Program-made: the position numbers and the translations under genes
Assembly: GCA_937877565.1 (NCBI GenBank)
Contig: CALFJB010000059.1
Span: 1-15,599 of the forward strand
Reading direction: 5' to 3'
DNA from: an uncultured Selenomonadales bacterium
Lineage (GTDB): Bacteria; Bacillota; Negativicutes; Selenomonadales; Selenomonadaceae
Length of the DNA stretch: 15,599 bases
Shown: in pieces, positions 14,596-15,599 of the stretch
Layout: each line of letters begins with the position of its first letter
Position numbering within the stretch: position 1 is the stretch's first letter
The notes under the pieces: model-generated
The model's database searches: none
What the model was told of the DNA's origin: nothing
What the model saw: only the letters and a program-made list of their open reading frames with translations

Positions 14596-15306
14596 TTATT
14601 CCAAATATTTTTTCACGCTGTTCACAAAATTTTTCAAATGCCTGCTAACAATACTTTTGTCGACTTTGCATTTCTTTGACAATATCTCAATTTTTTCATT
14701 TGGATTGAAAATTTTTGCCAAGATTATTTTTTTGTGGAGTGAATCGCCACTGTTAAAAACTTCTTCAATAGCGTTCAGTAAGCGACAATATTTGTCGTGC
14801 TTTTCCGCTATTACTTCGATCCACTCAAAACTTATGACTTCGCGTTGTGAGTCGTACTTTTCTGCGAACTCTACAATTCTTTCCAGCAGAATTATCATAC
14901 TCGCCACTTTGTCAGGATAAAATACATCCTTGTCGTTCAATCTGTACCGCATAAATTCCGACACTTTTTCCAATACTACATGGTGACGTATATGCAACTG
15001 TGCTACTGAAATATTCAATTCCAGTGAAATCGCCACCAATTGCTGTTTCTTTTTGTATTTCAGCAAGATAAATTCTTGTTCTTCTGCTACCAGTGTTTGA
15101 TAAACCGCGTCAACCATCAACTTTGTCACTTCAATTTTCATCATTCGCGCGTAGATTTTCCTTATATTAGCTGTTGAAAGATAGTCGCGGCAACTTTTTT
15201 GCAACTCTATTACATCCTGTGGATTAAGGTTTTCGTGTGCAAATTTATTTTTTAAAGCCTCCTCTGCAAGGTACAGCGTTAGTTCAGGCTTGGCTTTGTG
15301 TAACAT
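14596..15306 (-). CDS. Regulator with two helix-turn-helix segments
   Basis: 236-aa predicted DNA-binding protein. Residues ~74-118 (AEEQEFILLKYKKKQQLVAISLELNISVAQLHIRH) resemble the sigma-70 region 4 / ArpU-RinA type helix-turn-helix, and residues ~204-234 (KIEILSKKCKVDKSIVSRHL) form a second one at the C-terminus. No membrane span or signal peptide is visible, so it is cytoplasmic. The ATG follows GGAAGG at 8 bases. It stands upstream of the toxin-antitoxin pair and the transfer operons, where phage-like and conjugative elements often carry an activator; control of the shared 19-bp element is an attractive but untested idea. I do not recognise a named family, and the double HTH could also belong to a sigma-like factor. 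Confidence 0.6.
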   Translation of the reverse strand: MLHKAKPELTLYLAEEALKNKFAHENLNPQDVIELQKSCRDYLSTANIRKIYARMMKIEVTKLMVDAVYQTLVAEEQEFILLKYKKKQQLVAISLELNISVAQLHIRHHVVLEKVSEFMRYRLNDKDVFYPDKVASMIILLERIVEFAEKYDSQREVISFEWIEVIAEKHDKYCRLLNAIEEVFNSGDSLHKKIILAKIFNPNEKIEILSKKCKVDKSIVSRHLKNFVNSVKKYLE

Positions 15307-15312
15307 GTATTT

Positions 15313-15399
15313 TCACCTTCCAACAAAAAAGGTCGCGAGTTTTGACTCACACCTCAAAATTTTTGCCCCTTGTGCTGAAGTGCGATTTTTTTCTTCCAT
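15313..15399 (-). CDS. Possible 28-aa leader peptide
   Basis: A short frame starting at ATG 15399 with GGAG eight bases before it, reading MEEKNRTSAQGAKILRC and ending at a TGA that overlaps the ribosome site of the double-HTH regulator. The layout would allow translational coupling. There is no recognisable family and the evidence is weak; the ATG at 15405 is an alternative start. Confidence 0.25.
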   Translation of the reverse strand: MEEKNRTSAQGAKILRCESKLATFFVGR

Positions 15400-15417
15400 T
15401 TCCATTTCTCCATTTCA

Positions 15418-15597
15418 TTACAAATATTTTCTCAAAATCTGTTCCAATTTCGTTATTCTGTTGTCCAAATTTTTTATGATCGGATTATTTTTGATCTGCG
15501 TATCCTTTTCATTCGTCAATAATTCTTGCAACGGCACTTTTAGTATTTCCGACATCTCTTCCAAAATTTCTACTGCATGTGGCTCTTTTTCGCCGCG
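15418..15597 (-). CDS. XRE-type repressor, C-terminal part only
   Basis: The last 59 residues of a minus-strand gene that runs off the right end of the window. GEKEPHAVEILEEMSEILKVPLQELL is typical of helices 4-5 of an XRE/Cro-type DNA-binding domain, followed by a helical tail (NLDNRITKLEQILRKYL) that may dimerise. The catalytic or recognition part upstream lies outside the window. Such repressors often stand at the head of mobile-element control regions, in keeping with the regulator and toxin-antitoxin genes downstream. Family call is by pattern; the gene is incomplete. Confidence 0.7.
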   Translation of the reverse strand, partial: RGEKEPHAVEILEEMSEILKVPLQELLTNEKDTQIKNNPIIKNLDNRITKLEQILRKYL

Positions 15598-15599
15598 TT

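Noticed and set aside
15340..15352. Short inverted repeat GAGTCAAAACTC upstream of the regulator as a terminator or operator
   Set aside because: The stem is only four base pairs and no T-run follows on the minus strand; chance is likely.
1..15599. CRISPR arrays, tRNA or rRNA genes, insertion sequences
   Set aside because: No regularly spaced repeats, cloverleaf-like segments, terminal inverted repeats or transposase motifs were seen on reading through.

Overview
This is a contig-end fragment of a conjugation (type IV secretion, MPF-T / Trb-VirB) gene cluster. Every gene I can support lies on the minus strand, so the transcription order runs from high to low coordinates. The DNA is AT-rich, ribosome sites are strong GGAGG types, and GTG and TTG starts occur. 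Yet the channel is of the diderm type, with TrbF/VirB8, TrbG/VirB9 and TrbI/VirB10 to span an outer membrane. A low-GC diderm such as a member of the Negativicutes would fit; this is an inference from style, not a match. No relaxase, integrase or replication gene is visible, so I cannot say whether the element is a plasmid or an integrative element.

Layout in transcription order. (1) 15.6-13.8 kb, control and maintenance: the tail of an XRE-type repressor, a possible tiny ORF, a 236-aa regulator with two helix-turn-helix segments, and a UPF0175 / DUF3368 (PIN) toxin-antitoxin pair ending in a strong terminator. (2) 13.7-6.3 kb, first transfer block: traF (pilin-cyclising peptidase), trbF, trbG, trbI, a broken gene with two in-frame stops, traG/virD4 and trbB/virB11. 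(3) 6.2-2.0 kb, second block: trbC (pilin), trbD, an ATPase-less paralogue of VirB4, full-length trbE/virB4 and a 37-aa TTG-start membrane peptide, then a terminator. (4) 1.9 kb to the end: trbJ/virB5 and trbL/virB6, the latter cut off by the contig end.

Bases 1-40 are not genomic: they are an Illumina adapter (one mismatch) and add a false tail to TrbL. Real sequence starts at about base 41.

The main points worth a second look are these. An identical 19-bp element stands 55-73 bp before the first gene of each of the three transfer blocks (traF, trbC, trbJ), which suggests coordinated control. A VirB4 N-domain paralogue without an ATPase domain sits directly before true VirB4. A small, previously unlisted membrane peptide follows virB4. 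A decayed gene lies between trbI and traG. The parts fit one machine: TraF matures the TrbC pilin, TrbJ and TrbL with TrbC-D-E form the inner-membrane complex and pilus, TrbF-G-I form the envelope-spanning channel, and TrbB, TrbE and TraG supply energy and substrate.
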